From the NCBI GenBank assembly GCA_012959845.1, contig DUCL01000100.1:12573-26619 (forward strand): a stretch of DNA of 14,047 bases, given 5' to 3'. Both the position numbers and the translations under genes were made by a program. The notes below the pieces were generated by a model. It did not search any database and was not told where the DNA came from. It worked only from the letters and a program-made list of their open reading frames with translations. Below, piece by piece: positions 7,330 through 13,987 of this stretch. Position 1 is the first letter of the stretch, and each line of letters opens with the position of its first letter. Origin of the DNA: Candidatus Poseidoniales archaeon. Its GTDB lineage: Archaea > Thermoplasmatota > Poseidoniia > Poseidoniales > Poseidoniaceae.

Positions 7330-8094
7330 CTATTGTATTGCATTTGTTATTAATTCAAGCACAATAGCAAGGTCTTTTTCTTCGACCACAACATCAGCGT
7401 GCTGTTTTGGCTTATCATCCCAAGGGTTGAAGCAAATTGCCATTGCTGATTCTTGGAACATTCCAATATCGCCCGCAGAATCTCCAACAGAAGCAGTTTT
7501 CTCTTTACTAATTCCTAATCTCCTCTGTAGCATTTTTACTACCGCACCTTTTCCATTCATTTGTACTTGGTACCTACCGAAGTCACCTAACTCATTTTCA
7601 CCATTTGGTAACTGTTTCCCCACCAACCAACCATTGGTGAAAACATGAAGTTTTGTATCGAATCCCAAACTGAGTCTTTCACAAGTATGGCGGTCGATTC
7701 CACCCCAACGTTTTTTCCATTTTTTGTCGCTAGGAAATTGTGCTGCAATATCCCTTGCAGATTGTTGTAAGCCACCACTTACTATTGCAACTGCAAATCC
7801 TTTATCAATCAATGTTGCAATTAATTGGTGGTAATTTTTCATCATTGGAACTCCCAATAAGTGGTCGCGCATTTCTGAATCTGTCAACGGGGTTTCAGGA
7901 ACAATTCTGCTACCCTTTAGAAGTGCAATATCTAATTTTATCCAATCCCATTCATTTAGTAAACCCTGATTATAAAGTTCAAATGATTCGTCATTATTTA
8001 TTCCTAACTTGTCATAGACATACTGCCAAGTTGAAAGGTGGTCCACTAGGACACGATCCATATCAAGACATACTAAACCTGTGTAATTATTCAT
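7330..8094 (-). CDS. HAD-superfamily phosphatase, SerB (phosphoserine phosphatase)-like
   Basis: A 254-residue cytoplasmic HAD hydrolase. All four catalytic motifs are seen: motif I CLDMDRVLVD with nucleophile Asp11 and acid/base Asp13; motif II VAIVSGGL with Ser106; motif III Lys182 in NGKGAVVK; motif IV GDSAGDIGMF with Asp205 and Asp209 for magnesium. The helical cap inserted between motifs I and II (about residues 18-95) is the type seen in SerB-like members, and the IVSGG and GDSxxD boxes resemble phosphoserine phosphatase. Motif I carries Arg where Gly, Ser or Met is usual (DMDR rather than DxDG/S), which could alter substrate choice. It lies 27 bases after the glycosyltransferase-like gene and 50 before the zinc-ribbon microprotein on the same strand, so a three-gene operon is likely. 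Serine biosynthesis is one option; dephosphorylation of a sugar or lipid phosphate would fit its neighbour. Substrate uncertain. Confidence 0.85.
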   Translation of the reverse strand: MNNYTGLVCLDMDRVLVDHLSTWQYVYDKLGINNDESFELYNQGLLNEWDWIKLDIALLKGSRIVPETPLTDSEMRDHLLGVPMMKNYHQLIATLIDKGFAVAIVSGGLQQSARDIAAQFPSDKKWKKRWGGIDRHTCERLSLGFDTKLHVFTNGWLVGKQLPNGENELGDFGRYQVQMNGKGAVVKMLQRRLGISKEKTASVGDSAGDIGMFQESAMAICFNPWDDKPKQHADVVVEEKDLAIVLELITNAIQ

Positions 8095-8121
8095 TTCATC
8101 ACCATTCCCATCTCGATGGAA

Positions 8122-8967
8122 TTAATCTTTACTTTTCCAATCATATTGCGATTGGATCTGTTCGGCCTGCTTACCCATAATATAGAGGATTATTGCGACC
8201 ATCATTGCGAATAATCCAATCATTGTCATTGCAATAACTGATAATGTAACTCCAATTGATGTTGAATTTAGTTCATCAAATGTATCAACAACATTCCCTG
8301 ACAACTTATACCCTAATACGAATAATACAATTCCAGGTACTCCGAATAAAAATAGTGGATGTTTTGATTCGAGCATCCAGTAGAAGAGTTGTGCAAAGCG
8401 ACTTGCGGTTGCAAGCGATTCTTGTTGTGGCACATTGACTTGTGAAGTTGAACCAACTACTCTTACTCTCAAATCATCTGGCAAATCCATAGCGGTCCCA
8501 AGTGGTCCCAAATTAGCCATTGCCTGCATTCCATCTGGTGTAATTACTAAGTGATTGAATTCAACACTTGATAGAATAATCTCCTCAGGGTTTACTTTTT
8601 CGTTACCCGTACCTTTTACGGAAATATGTAAATCCCAATTATCGCGTGCCCGATTTGCAGTCAACGGCAAATCGCGTAGTTTCCACTGAGATGTAATGTG
8701 GATGAGCAGAGTTGTTGCAATTTCATCCAAGTTACTTTCTTGCAAAAAACTAACAATTTTTGATGTTTCCATCTCGCCATTATAATTTATTACGGGGCAA
8801 TCAAATTCAGATGCCAATTCTACTGTTTCATCATTTGAGCCCAAATCAAGGAAAACAACTTCATCGGCAATCGTACGGCAACGAACGATAAGCGAAATAA
8901 CTCGCAACTCTACATCGCGACCCATTAATATCACGCGCAATTCATTGCTCACAATACCTCTGCACAT
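8122..8967 (-). CDS. Degenerate GT2-like membrane protein (probable non-catalytic)
   Basis: A 281-residue protein from ATG 8967; a TTG at 8982 would add five residues, but the TATA-like box 28 bases before 8967 favours the ATG and a leaderless transcript. Residues about 10-60 keep the start of a GT-A fold (VILMGRD... then VVFLDLGSNDETVELASEF), equivalent to the VIPAxNE and DDGSxDGT boxes of GT2 enzymes, but NE is lost, DDGS is DLGS and no DxD metal site follows. The C-terminus has two hydrophobic segments, about 205-225 (HPLFLFGVPGIVLFVLGY) and 238-264, in an arrangement I recall from the tail of archaeal dolichol-phosphate-sugar synthase-like proteins; a charged tail ends the chain. Likely a membrane-bound glycosyltransferase relative that no longer binds nucleotide sugar, perhaps a scaffold or regulator. 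It is head to head with an intact GT2 gene at 9090 and leads a cluster with the HAD phosphatase. Confidence 0.75.
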   Translation of the reverse strand: MCRGIVSNELRVILMGRDVELRVISLIVRCRTIADEVVFLDLGSNDETVELASEFDCPVINYNGEMETSKIVSFLQESNLDEIATTLLIHITSQWKLRDLPLTANRARDNWDLHISVKGTGNEKVNPEEIILSSVEFNHLVITPDGMQAMANLGPLGTAMDLPDDLRVRVVGSTSQVNVPQQESLATASRFAQLFYWMLESKHPLFLFGVPGIVLFVLGYKLSGNVVDTFDELNSTSIGVTLSVIAMTMIGLFAMMVAIILYIMGKQAEQIQSQYDWKSKD

Positions 8968-8989
8968 TTCTTCCTCTATCAATTCTCTC

Positions 8990-9000
8990 TAATATTATTT
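8990..9000 (-). promoter_or_regulatory. TATA-like box for the GT2-like gene
   Basis: Read on the minus strand this is AAATAATATTA. Its centre lies about 28 bases before the ATG at 8967, so the transcript should begin at or within a base or two of that ATG. This supports leaderless expression and ATG 8967 over TTG 8982. Confidence 0.5.
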
Positions 9001-9055
9001 ATCACAATGTTGATTCTATACATTATTTGCTGATACGGTTGAATTGAATTATGGG

Positions 9056-9064
9056 TTTAGTTAT
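9056..9064 (+). promoter_or_regulatory. TATA-like box for the GT2 gene
   Basis: TTTAGTTAT is centred about 30 bases before the ATG at 9090, consistent with a leaderless or near-leaderless transcript. It shares the roughly 120-base divergent region with the opposite-facing promoter of the GT2-like gene. Confidence 0.4.
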
Positions 9065-9089
9065 TGAATGAACAGCCCTACGATTATCC

Positions 9090-10079
9090 ATGTTGCAGGG
9101 GTGGGGCATCGGTGTGGTGATTCCTGCACGCAATGAATCCAGCCATATTGGAGGTGTTCTTTCTACAATTCCTTCATTTGTTGACCATGTGGTGGTAATT
9201 GATGATGGCTCTAACGATGGCACAGGTAATATTGCAATTACTACAGAGTGTTGCGCAGAAATTACTCTGATCAGATTAAATGGTTTGGGAGTCGGTAATG
9301 CGATTGACAATGGACACCAAAAGTTGATTGAAATATTTGGAGATTCAAAATTTGTTAGTGCGGTGATGGCAGGCGATGGTCAAATGGATGCAGATGACCT
9401 TGAGAGTTTAGTTGATGGCGTTATTTCTGGCAAAGCAGACCACATCAAAGGCGACCGTTCGATTCATCATGAAGGTTTACGCAATATGCCACTTATTCGC
9501 AGACTGGCGACAGTGTTACTTTCCTTCTTCACCTCACTGGCTGCTGGTCAAAGAATATCTGACCCTCAATGCGGCTATACAGCAACAAGTGATATTGTTC
9601 TACGTAATTGGAATTGGAATAATTCTTGGAGCGGATATGGCTATCCTAATTATTGGATAATTCAGTTAGCGAAATATGGATGGAAAATATCACACCATCC
9701 TGTTCGTGCAATCTATAGGGATGAGACTTCGGGAATAAACAATATTTCATTTTTCTTTAAAGTAGGGTTAATGATGGCTGTAGAGCATCACATCCGCAAT
9801 CTATATTGGCTTTTTTCACGCAAAGTGTCTCCACATACTATCTTCGCTTTTATCTCATATTATATTGGATGGATAGCATTAATTCCAGGGATTTCAACCG
9901 ATTTGGAACGAACATTAGTAGAGCGCGGGATTCCGATATATCTCATAGTAATTTTCACATGGTCCTGTGCGCACATTTTTGATAGGATGGCTGTGGTCGT
10001 TAAACAAGAACTGAGGATTAGTTTTGAGCAAAGTAGTGAAAATAATTATTCAAGAGGTGTAATCAATGCGTCGACATGA
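9090..10079 (+). CDS. GT2 family glycosyltransferase (dolichol-phosphate-sugar synthase-like)
   Basis: A 329-residue family 2 glycosyltransferase expected to move a sugar from a nucleotide donor, probably to a polyprenyl/dolichyl phosphate, at the inner face of the membrane for surface glycan or protein glycosylation. Motifs: VVIPARNE (9-16), VIDDGSNDGT (36-45), and DGQMD (96-100), the metal/nucleotide-binding acidic site, followed by DADDLESLV. The region with DPQCGYTAT and the Arg-rich HHPVRAIYRDE stretch match the acceptor half of this family. Two hydrophobic segments near the C-terminus (about 249-268 and 280-296) may anchor it. It looks catalytically intact, in contrast to the divergent GT2-like gene. 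Its last 14 bases overlap the start of the parvulin gene. Acceptor and sugar cannot be told from sequence. Confidence 0.88.
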   Translation: MLQGWGIGVVIPARNESSHIGGVLSTIPSFVDHVVVIDDGSNDGTGNIAITTECCAEITLIRLNGLGVGNAIDNGHQKLIEIFGDSKFVSAVMAGDGQMDADDLESLVDGVISGKADHIKGDRSIHHEGLRNMPLIRRLATVLLSFFTSLAAGQRISDPQCGYTATSDIVLRNWNWNNSWSGYGYPNYWIIQLAKYGWKISHHPVRAIYRDETSGINNISFFFKVGLMMAVEHHIRNLYWLFSRKVSPHTIFAFISYYIGWIALIPGISTDLERTLVERGIPIYLIVIFTWSCAHIFDRMAVVVKQELRISFEQSSENNYSRGVINAST

Positions 10080-10398
10080 TAGAAGAAAAAAGCCGAGATT
10101 TGCCCATGTGCGCCATATTTTGGTTGGCAATAAGCCAGATGCCAAATTATGCCTAGAGGCAATACAGGGGGCCAAAAAACCACTAAAAGAGTTTAAAAAA
10201 ATGGCTAAGAAGTATTCGACTTGTTCAAGCGGCTCAAAAAAGGGTGATTTGGGAGAATTTATTGAAGGGCAAATGGTCCAAGATTTTGAAGATGAAGTTT
10301 GGTCAATGCAGCCGGAAAGTGTTCCACAACGATTCATTAAGACTCAATTCGGGTTCCATATTATCTGGGTTCACTCAATCACATTGCCTGAAGAGTAA
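10066..10398 (+). CDS. Single-domain parvulin peptidyl-prolyl cis-trans isomerase
   Basis: Accelerates cis-trans isomerisation of peptide bonds before proline during protein folding. The 110 residues consist of a basic N-terminal tail (MRRHDRRKKPRFA) and one PpiC/parvulin domain: HVRHILVG, then FKKMAKKYSTCSSGSKKGDLG, then EFIEGQMVQDFEDEVW and the closing FGFHIIWVHSI. The active-site His residues and the Cys in the STCSSG stretch are in the expected places. There is no signal peptide or membrane segment, so it should be cytosolic, like the small stand-alone parvulins known from other archaea. The basic tail could bind nucleic acid or ribosomes (inference). Its ATG lies within the 3' end of the GT2 gene (14-base overlap, different frame), suggesting translational coupling. 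Confidence 0.92.
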   Translation: MRRHDRRKKPRFAHVRHILVGNKPDAKLCLEAIQGAKKPLKEFKKMAKKYSTCSSGSKKGDLGEFIEGQMVQDFEDEVWSMQPESVPQRFIKTQFGFHIIWVHSITLPEE

Positions 10399-10449
10399 TT
10401 TCACTAATAGCAACCTATGAGCGAACCTATACTACGTAAAATGAATAAG

Positions 10450-10524
10450 TGGGCGTACCAAGATTTGAACTTGGGTCCAAGCGTCCCAAACGCCCGAGTA
10501 TAGGCCAAACTAACCCATACGCCC
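10450..10524 (-). tRNA. tRNA-Pro (anticodon TGG)
   Basis: On the minus strand the acceptor stem GGGCGTA pairs perfectly with TACGCCC, followed by discriminator A at 10450. The D-arm GGTTAGTTTGGCCTATACTC is the form typical of archaeal tRNA-Pro. The anticodon arm GGGCG-TTTGGGA-CGCTT (two G-U pairs at the top of the stem) gives anticodon TGG. The T-arm is CCAAG-TTCAAAT-CTTGG. No intron is seen, and CCA is not encoded (the bases after the discriminator read CTT), so it must be added by the CCA enzyme. Confidence 0.96.
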
Positions 10525-10547
10525 TTGATTCATTGCCACGGCCTTTA

Positions 10548-10556
10548 CCATATGAA
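10548..10556 (-). promoter_or_regulatory. Possible TATA box for tRNA-Pro
   Basis: Read on the minus strand, TTCATATGG is centred about 28 bases before the tRNA-Pro 5' end. It lies immediately after the stop of the upstream zinc-ribbon gene, so the tRNA probably has its own promoter, though read-through is possible. Confidence 0.35.
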
Positions 10557-10558
10557 CT

Positions 10559-10996
10559 TCACTCAAGAAGGGTCCAGCGGTTTTCATCAATACGAAGCAA
10601 CATACCCTGTGTTTCTGCCATTGAAATCAAATCTTCCGCACTGATATCGCTATTTTTTGTAGCGATTAATGAAGATAGTGATTGCAGAGTTATTTCGCCG
10701 TTTTCATCGGCTGATTGGTGAACCCATTTTGCCATAGTAAAAGCATGTGGATCTGAATTATGAACAAGAGATTCTGTAGATTTCAATTTTTCTCTCAACG
10801 AATCTCTTAATTCTGCAGGAGTATTTGCAATTGCAACTTCTATTCTTAGTTCTGCATCTGAACTTACAGTTGATACAATATCGGCATTTTCACCGATAGT
10901 GTTGCCGCAGTGGGGGCATTTCTTGTAATTGCCATTGGAACCATGGCAATTTCTGCACGCGCTACAGCGAACGACAATCCATTGCTTTTGTTTCAT
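10559..10996 (-). CDS. Zinc-ribbon protein with possible winged-helix C-terminus
   Basis: A 145-residue hypothetical protein. Residues 5-32 form a zinc ribbon of unusual spacing: IVVRCSACRNCHG supplies three Cys in CxxCxxC, and KKCPHCG gives the second CxxC. The ribbon resembles the N-terminal WxVVxCxxC...CPxCG segment of small archaeal zinc-ribbon proteins, which I know only as domains of unknown function. A charged, helical middle follows, and the last 40 or so residues (ITLQSLSSLIATKNSDISAE... LRIDENRWTLLE) look like a compact winged-helix end: helices then a beta hairpin with a tryptophan. Start: the open frame reaches a TTG at 11011, but ATG 10996 is preceded by GAGGGT, a Shine-Dalgarno-like stretch, and begins MKQKQWIVVRC as the fold requires. 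It lies 31 bases after the arginine-decarboxylase-like gene on the same strand. A nucleic-acid-binding role is plausible, not shown. Confidence 0.75.
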   Translation of the reverse strand: MKQKQWIVVRCSACRNCHGSNGNYKKCPHCGNTIGENADIVSTVSSDAELRIEVAIANTPAELRDSLREKLKSTESLVHNSDPHAFTMAKWVHQSADENGEITLQSLSSLIATKNSDISAEDLISMAETQGMLLRIDENRWTLLE

Positions 10997-11027
10997 TACC
11001 CTCAATCCCAATCAAGACTTAATGAAT

Positions 11028-11726
11028 TTAGAGTGAAAAGTCTGTATCTCCGGAATTGTTTGACCTTCTTCCACCCGGCCTCATTGCAGGTGCTGCTGGC
11101 GCCTTTACCTCAACACGATTAATCGCTGAATCCGATGCTTTACGAGTTAATCCGCCTCTAATAGGACCTGTAGCAGTATTTGCTCCAAGTGATAATGACT
11201 CAGGCAATATCAAAGCGGCCATTGCGACACCATGATGGTCGCCTGCCGCAGTAACTTCGTCCACTGCCAAATCAAAGGTAATCACTTCTAAATCCCTACT
11301 TGCAAGCCTTCTTTGCAAATTTCTTCTTAGCAATAATGAGGTTTCATCATAATCTAAGTTTGTCGAAATTGTTGCAACTATAGCGCATTCATCTCCTTCC
11401 GGTGTTTGACAAGAAGCCCATGCAACTCCAGCGCAAGCACTAGCTCCACTCCATGAAAATGCTGTTGCCAGATGGCATTCAACTAAGGAACCCATAGGCA
11501 AGGATTGCGGCGCTACTGCTTCAAATCCTAATGGCAGCATTGCACCTTTGACCTGAATTAAACGTGCATCTCCCAAGCCTAGTTCTACCAGTCCTTGGTC
11601 AAATGCATCCTCCTCATTTTCCCCCCATGGAGCGACTGCAGTCATCAACCATCCCGGGCAAGCGGCGGAGGATTGTGAAGGGTTATCTGAGGAGAACATG
11701 TTACGGCAGAGGTGCAACAGGTTCAT
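11028..11726 (-). CDS. Pyruvoyl-dependent arginine decarboxylase homologue lacking catalytic residues
   Basis: Homology to pyruvoyl-dependent arginine decarboxylase is clear: LMTAVAPWGENEEDAFDQGL and VELGLGDARLIQVKG, then SLPMGSLVECHLATAFS and SGASACAGVAWASC follow the order in Methanocaldococcus MJ0316. That enzyme self-cleaves at Ser52-Ser53 to make its pyruvoyl cofactor and also uses Asn47 and Glu109. Aligned by eye, the equivalents here are Lys60-Gly61, Arg55 and Thr119, so processing and decarboxylation look impossible. The family domain ends near residue 175; a further 55-odd residues (Gly/Ala/Pro/Arg-rich, probably disordered) form a tail. The frame is otherwise intact, with no stops, so it looks selected, not decayed. 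Starts: ATG 11726 (232 residues, used here) or ATG 11699, which suffices for the domain. It overlaps by 15 bases the GTG start of the divergent membrane protein. Possible roles: partner or regulator of an active paralogue elsewhere, or a new function on the same trimer-forming fold. Confidence 0.8.
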   Translation of the reverse strand: MNLLHLCRNMFSSDNPSQSSAACPGWLMTAVAPWGENEEDAFDQGLVELGLGDARLIQVKGAMLPLGFEAVAPQSLPMGSLVECHLATAFSWSGASACAGVAWASCQTPEGDECAIVATISTNLDYDETSLLLRRNLQRRLASRDLEVITFDLAVDEVTAAGDHHGVAMAALILPESLSLGANTATGPIRGGLTRKASDSAINRVEVKAPAAPAMRPGGRRSNNSGDTDFSL

Positions 11727-12080
11727 GAAGAGAGCGGTCTTACCCGCATTGTGGAACTACTTTCTAGGCGAATGATGTCATTTGCAATCATTGTTTTTGT
11801 AGTTATTATTTTTGTTCAACATATAATTACTACCGGAAATTATAATTTGATATTGCCCGCATCAATATTTTCAGTAGTAATAGTGTTGATATTTTCTACA
11901 TTACTTCGGGGGTTTTTCGCAAATTCAGAAGACAAGGAAAATCATTCAGCATCGTCAACCGCAGGGTTAATAATTGCAACGAGCAATAATAACAATAGCG
12001 ACAAACTAAGTTCTATTGATGAAGTTGAAACTACAATACCAGACCCAATTCAATCGGGCTATGATATTCCGTTAATGTGA
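11712..12080 (+). CDS. Small two-helix membrane protein, hypothetical
   Basis: A 122-residue protein of unknown function starting with GTG at 11712; ATG 11772 (102 residues) is an alternative. A short charged, possibly amphipathic N-terminus is followed by two strongly hydrophobic segments, about residues 21-40 (MMSFAIIVFVVIIFVQHIIT) and 46-66 (LILPASIFSVVIVLIFSTLL). A polar tail of about 55 residues follows, rich in Ser, Asn, Asp and Glu (including four Asn in a row), ending PLM. The tail is probably cytoplasmic or extracellular and disordered. A TATA-like GGTTATCTG is centred about 27 bases before the GTG, mildly favouring that start. The start region overlaps the divergent decarboxylase-like gene, and its stop is two bases from the convergent fttA stop. 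No homologue recognised. Confidence 0.65.
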   Translation: MQQVHEESGLTRIVELLSRRMMSFAIIVFVVIIFVQHIITTGNYNLILPASIFSVVIVLIFSTLLRGFFANSEDKENHSASSTAGLIIATSNNNNSDKLSSIDEVETTIPDPIQSGYDIPLM

Positions 12081-12082
12081 TT

Positions 12083-13987
12083 TTACATTAGACGAATAGT
12101 TTCCAGATTCTTTGGAGCGTATGTCCTGCACTTGTAGCGATCACGCAAAGTTCTGCCAAGTTCGTTGCATTTGAAATAATCACCGTGATGGCAAATAATA
12201 TTTTGTGGCTTAGGGTTTATTTGGTCTACAAATTCTAACAACTGTCTGCGATCTGAGTGGCCAGAAAATCCATCGATTGTCAGCATCTCACAGCCAACCT
12301 TTACGATCTCAGTTTGACCATTAATGACCATTGGAACTTCTCCGAAACCTTTCTGCAATCTTCTTCCAAGAGTCCCTTCTGCTTGATAGCCAACGAAACA
12401 AAGTGAATTTCTTTCTTCATGTGCCCAGTTCTTGAAGTATTCCATTACCGGGCCTCCGCTCATCATTCCAGATGTTGCTAAGACAATACATGGCGAAGAG
12501 TCGTGAATAATACTATCACGCAATTCTCTTCCCTTTACCGGCCTAAACCATTCACTTGTGAATGGGTTCGCACCATCGTCTTGGAGTAAAGATTTCCTTA
12601 GACTACTAGTGAGGTAATCGGGGTGGGCTGCGTGAATTGCTGTCGCTTCTTGTATCATTCCATCAAGCCACACCGGCACTGGTTTCACTGCACCAGAACG
12701 GAATAATTCATCAATTGCAATCATCACTTCTTGACTTCTACCTACTGCGAATACTGGGCAAATTACTTTTCCACCTCTTCTCAGAGTTCTCGAAATAATA
12801 TCTTGTAATTCTTGATTCGCCTCTTGGCGGCTTGGTTGATAATCTCCCGATGCACCATATGTTGATTCTAGCACTAAGGTTTCAACGCGTGGAAATCTGG
12901 TATTTGCAGCATCGAATAACCATGATTTCTCATATTTTTGGTCACCTGATAAGACAATGTTATGCTTGCCGTCACCGATATGCAGGTGAACTGCTGAAGA
13001 GCCTAAGATGTGGCCTGCATTGGAGAAAGTCAACTTGATATCGGGGGTGATTTGTGTAGTTTCGCCCCAATTAACATCCACAACGTGTTTCATACAGGTG
13101 CGAATATCTTCCATCTCATAGGGACACCTTTTTCCTTCAGCGCCACTAACTTTCAGATAATCTGTTTGTAATAATAGCATTAAATCACGGGTTGGAGGTG
13201 TACAGTAAACTGGACCCTTGTATCCATACTTGAACAATACTGGAAGCATTCCAGCGTGGTCTAGATGCGAATGTGTTAAGACAACCGCATCTAACTTCTC
13301 AATCGGCAAGGCTTCGGGTGCGGTGAAGTATGGCATAGGGTCTGTATCACTAGCGATATTTACCCCTACATCTACCATTACTCTTGACTCATTTGTCGTG
13401 ATATAATGACAGGCCCTTCCCACCTCTCTATATGAGCCAAGGGCTGTCAAACGTGCCCATTGCTGTCCTGGCCTTGTTGGCCGGTAGATATTGAGTCCGA
13501 AATCCTTCAACAATTTTCTCCTTTCTTCATGATTTGCTTGCCTATAGGCTCGAATGTCGTGCACTGTCTTTGAATGGATTGGCGGAGTTCTTTCCACTTT
13601 AACTAGCCAACCACTTTTATCGCGAATCTCTTTTAGATTTACTCCCTTTCTTCCTATTGCATTTCCAGGCTTATCACACTGAATTATTAATTCACGGAAA
13701 CATTTGTCAAAGTAAATTTGGTTGATTTCTACATCTTCAGGAATTATCTCTTTGATCACTTTCAAAGTATCTTCTTCTGACATCATTATACTTTCATCTG
13801 GCCTCAAGATAATTTTCTTTTTAACGGTCTTTGAGATTCGGCCTAAGAAACCTTCAGAACCTGTGAATCTATCTAACATTTTGGTCACGATAACAATGTC
13901 ACCGGCTTCTAAGTCAACTGAATAATCCACTGTCTTTGGAATTATCTTGGCTATTTCGTCTTTTATTTGTTTGAATGTTTGGCGCAT
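12083..13987 (-). CDS. fttA: FttA/aCPSF1: KH-domain beta-CASP ribonuclease, transcription termination factor
   Basis: The archaeal CPSF73 homologue, an endo- and 5'-3' exoribonuclease that cuts nascent RNA and terminates transcription. The 634 residues match the usual length. An N-terminal KH region (about 1-145) includes the GxxG loop in GNAIGRKGVNLKEI. The metallo-beta-lactamase core follows, with the zinc motif THSHLDHAG (His239, His241, Asp243, His244), then NAGHILGSS and LSGDQKY. The beta-CASP insertion shows motif A LVLESTYG, motif B IHAAHPDYL, and motif C with GFSGHSDRRQLLEF near the C-terminus. All catalytic residues appear present. The start ATG directly follows the TAA of the upstream reading frame and has a strong Shine-Dalgarno, GGTGAG, six bases before it, implying translational coupling. 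In other archaea this gene often neighbours the proteasome beta-subunit gene; only 19 residues of the upstream gene are visible here, too few to test that. Confidence 0.97.
   Translation of the reverse strand: MRQTFKQIKDEIAKIIPKTVDYSVDLEAGDIVIVTKMLDRFTGSEGFLGRISKTVKKKIILRPDESIMMSEEDTLKVIKEIIPEDVEINQIYFDKCFRELIIQCDKPGNAIGRKGVNLKEIRDKSGWLVKVERTPPIHSKTVHDIRAYRQANHEERRKLLKDFGLNIYRPTRPGQQWARLTALGSYREVGRACHYITTNESRVMVDVGVNIASDTDPMPYFTAPEALPIEKLDAVVLTHSHLDHAGMLPVLFKYGYKGPVYCTPPTRDLMLLLQTDYLKVSGAEGKRCPYEMEDIRTCMKHVVDVNWGETTQITPDIKLTFSNAGHILGSSAVHLHIGDGKHNIVLSGDQKYEKSWLFDAANTRFPRVETLVLESTYGASGDYQPSRQEANQELQDIISRTLRRGGKVICPVFAVGRSQEVMIAIDELFRSGAVKPVPVWLDGMIQEATAIHAAHPDYLTSSLRKSLLQDDGANPFTSEWFRPVKGRELRDSIIHDSSPCIVLATSGMMSGGPVMEYFKNWAHEERNSLCFVGYQAEGTLGRRLQKGFGEVPMVINGQTEIVKVGCEMLTIDGFSGHSDRRQLLEFVDQINPKPQNIICHHGDYFKCNELGRTLRDRYKCRTYAPKNLETIRLM

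Noticed and set aside
7235..7648. 137-residue plus-strand frame
   Set aside because: Antisense to the HAD phosphatase with its four intact motifs; no recognisable product.
10449..10721. 90-residue plus-strand frame
   Set aside because: Runs across tRNA-Pro and antisense to the zinc-ribbon gene.
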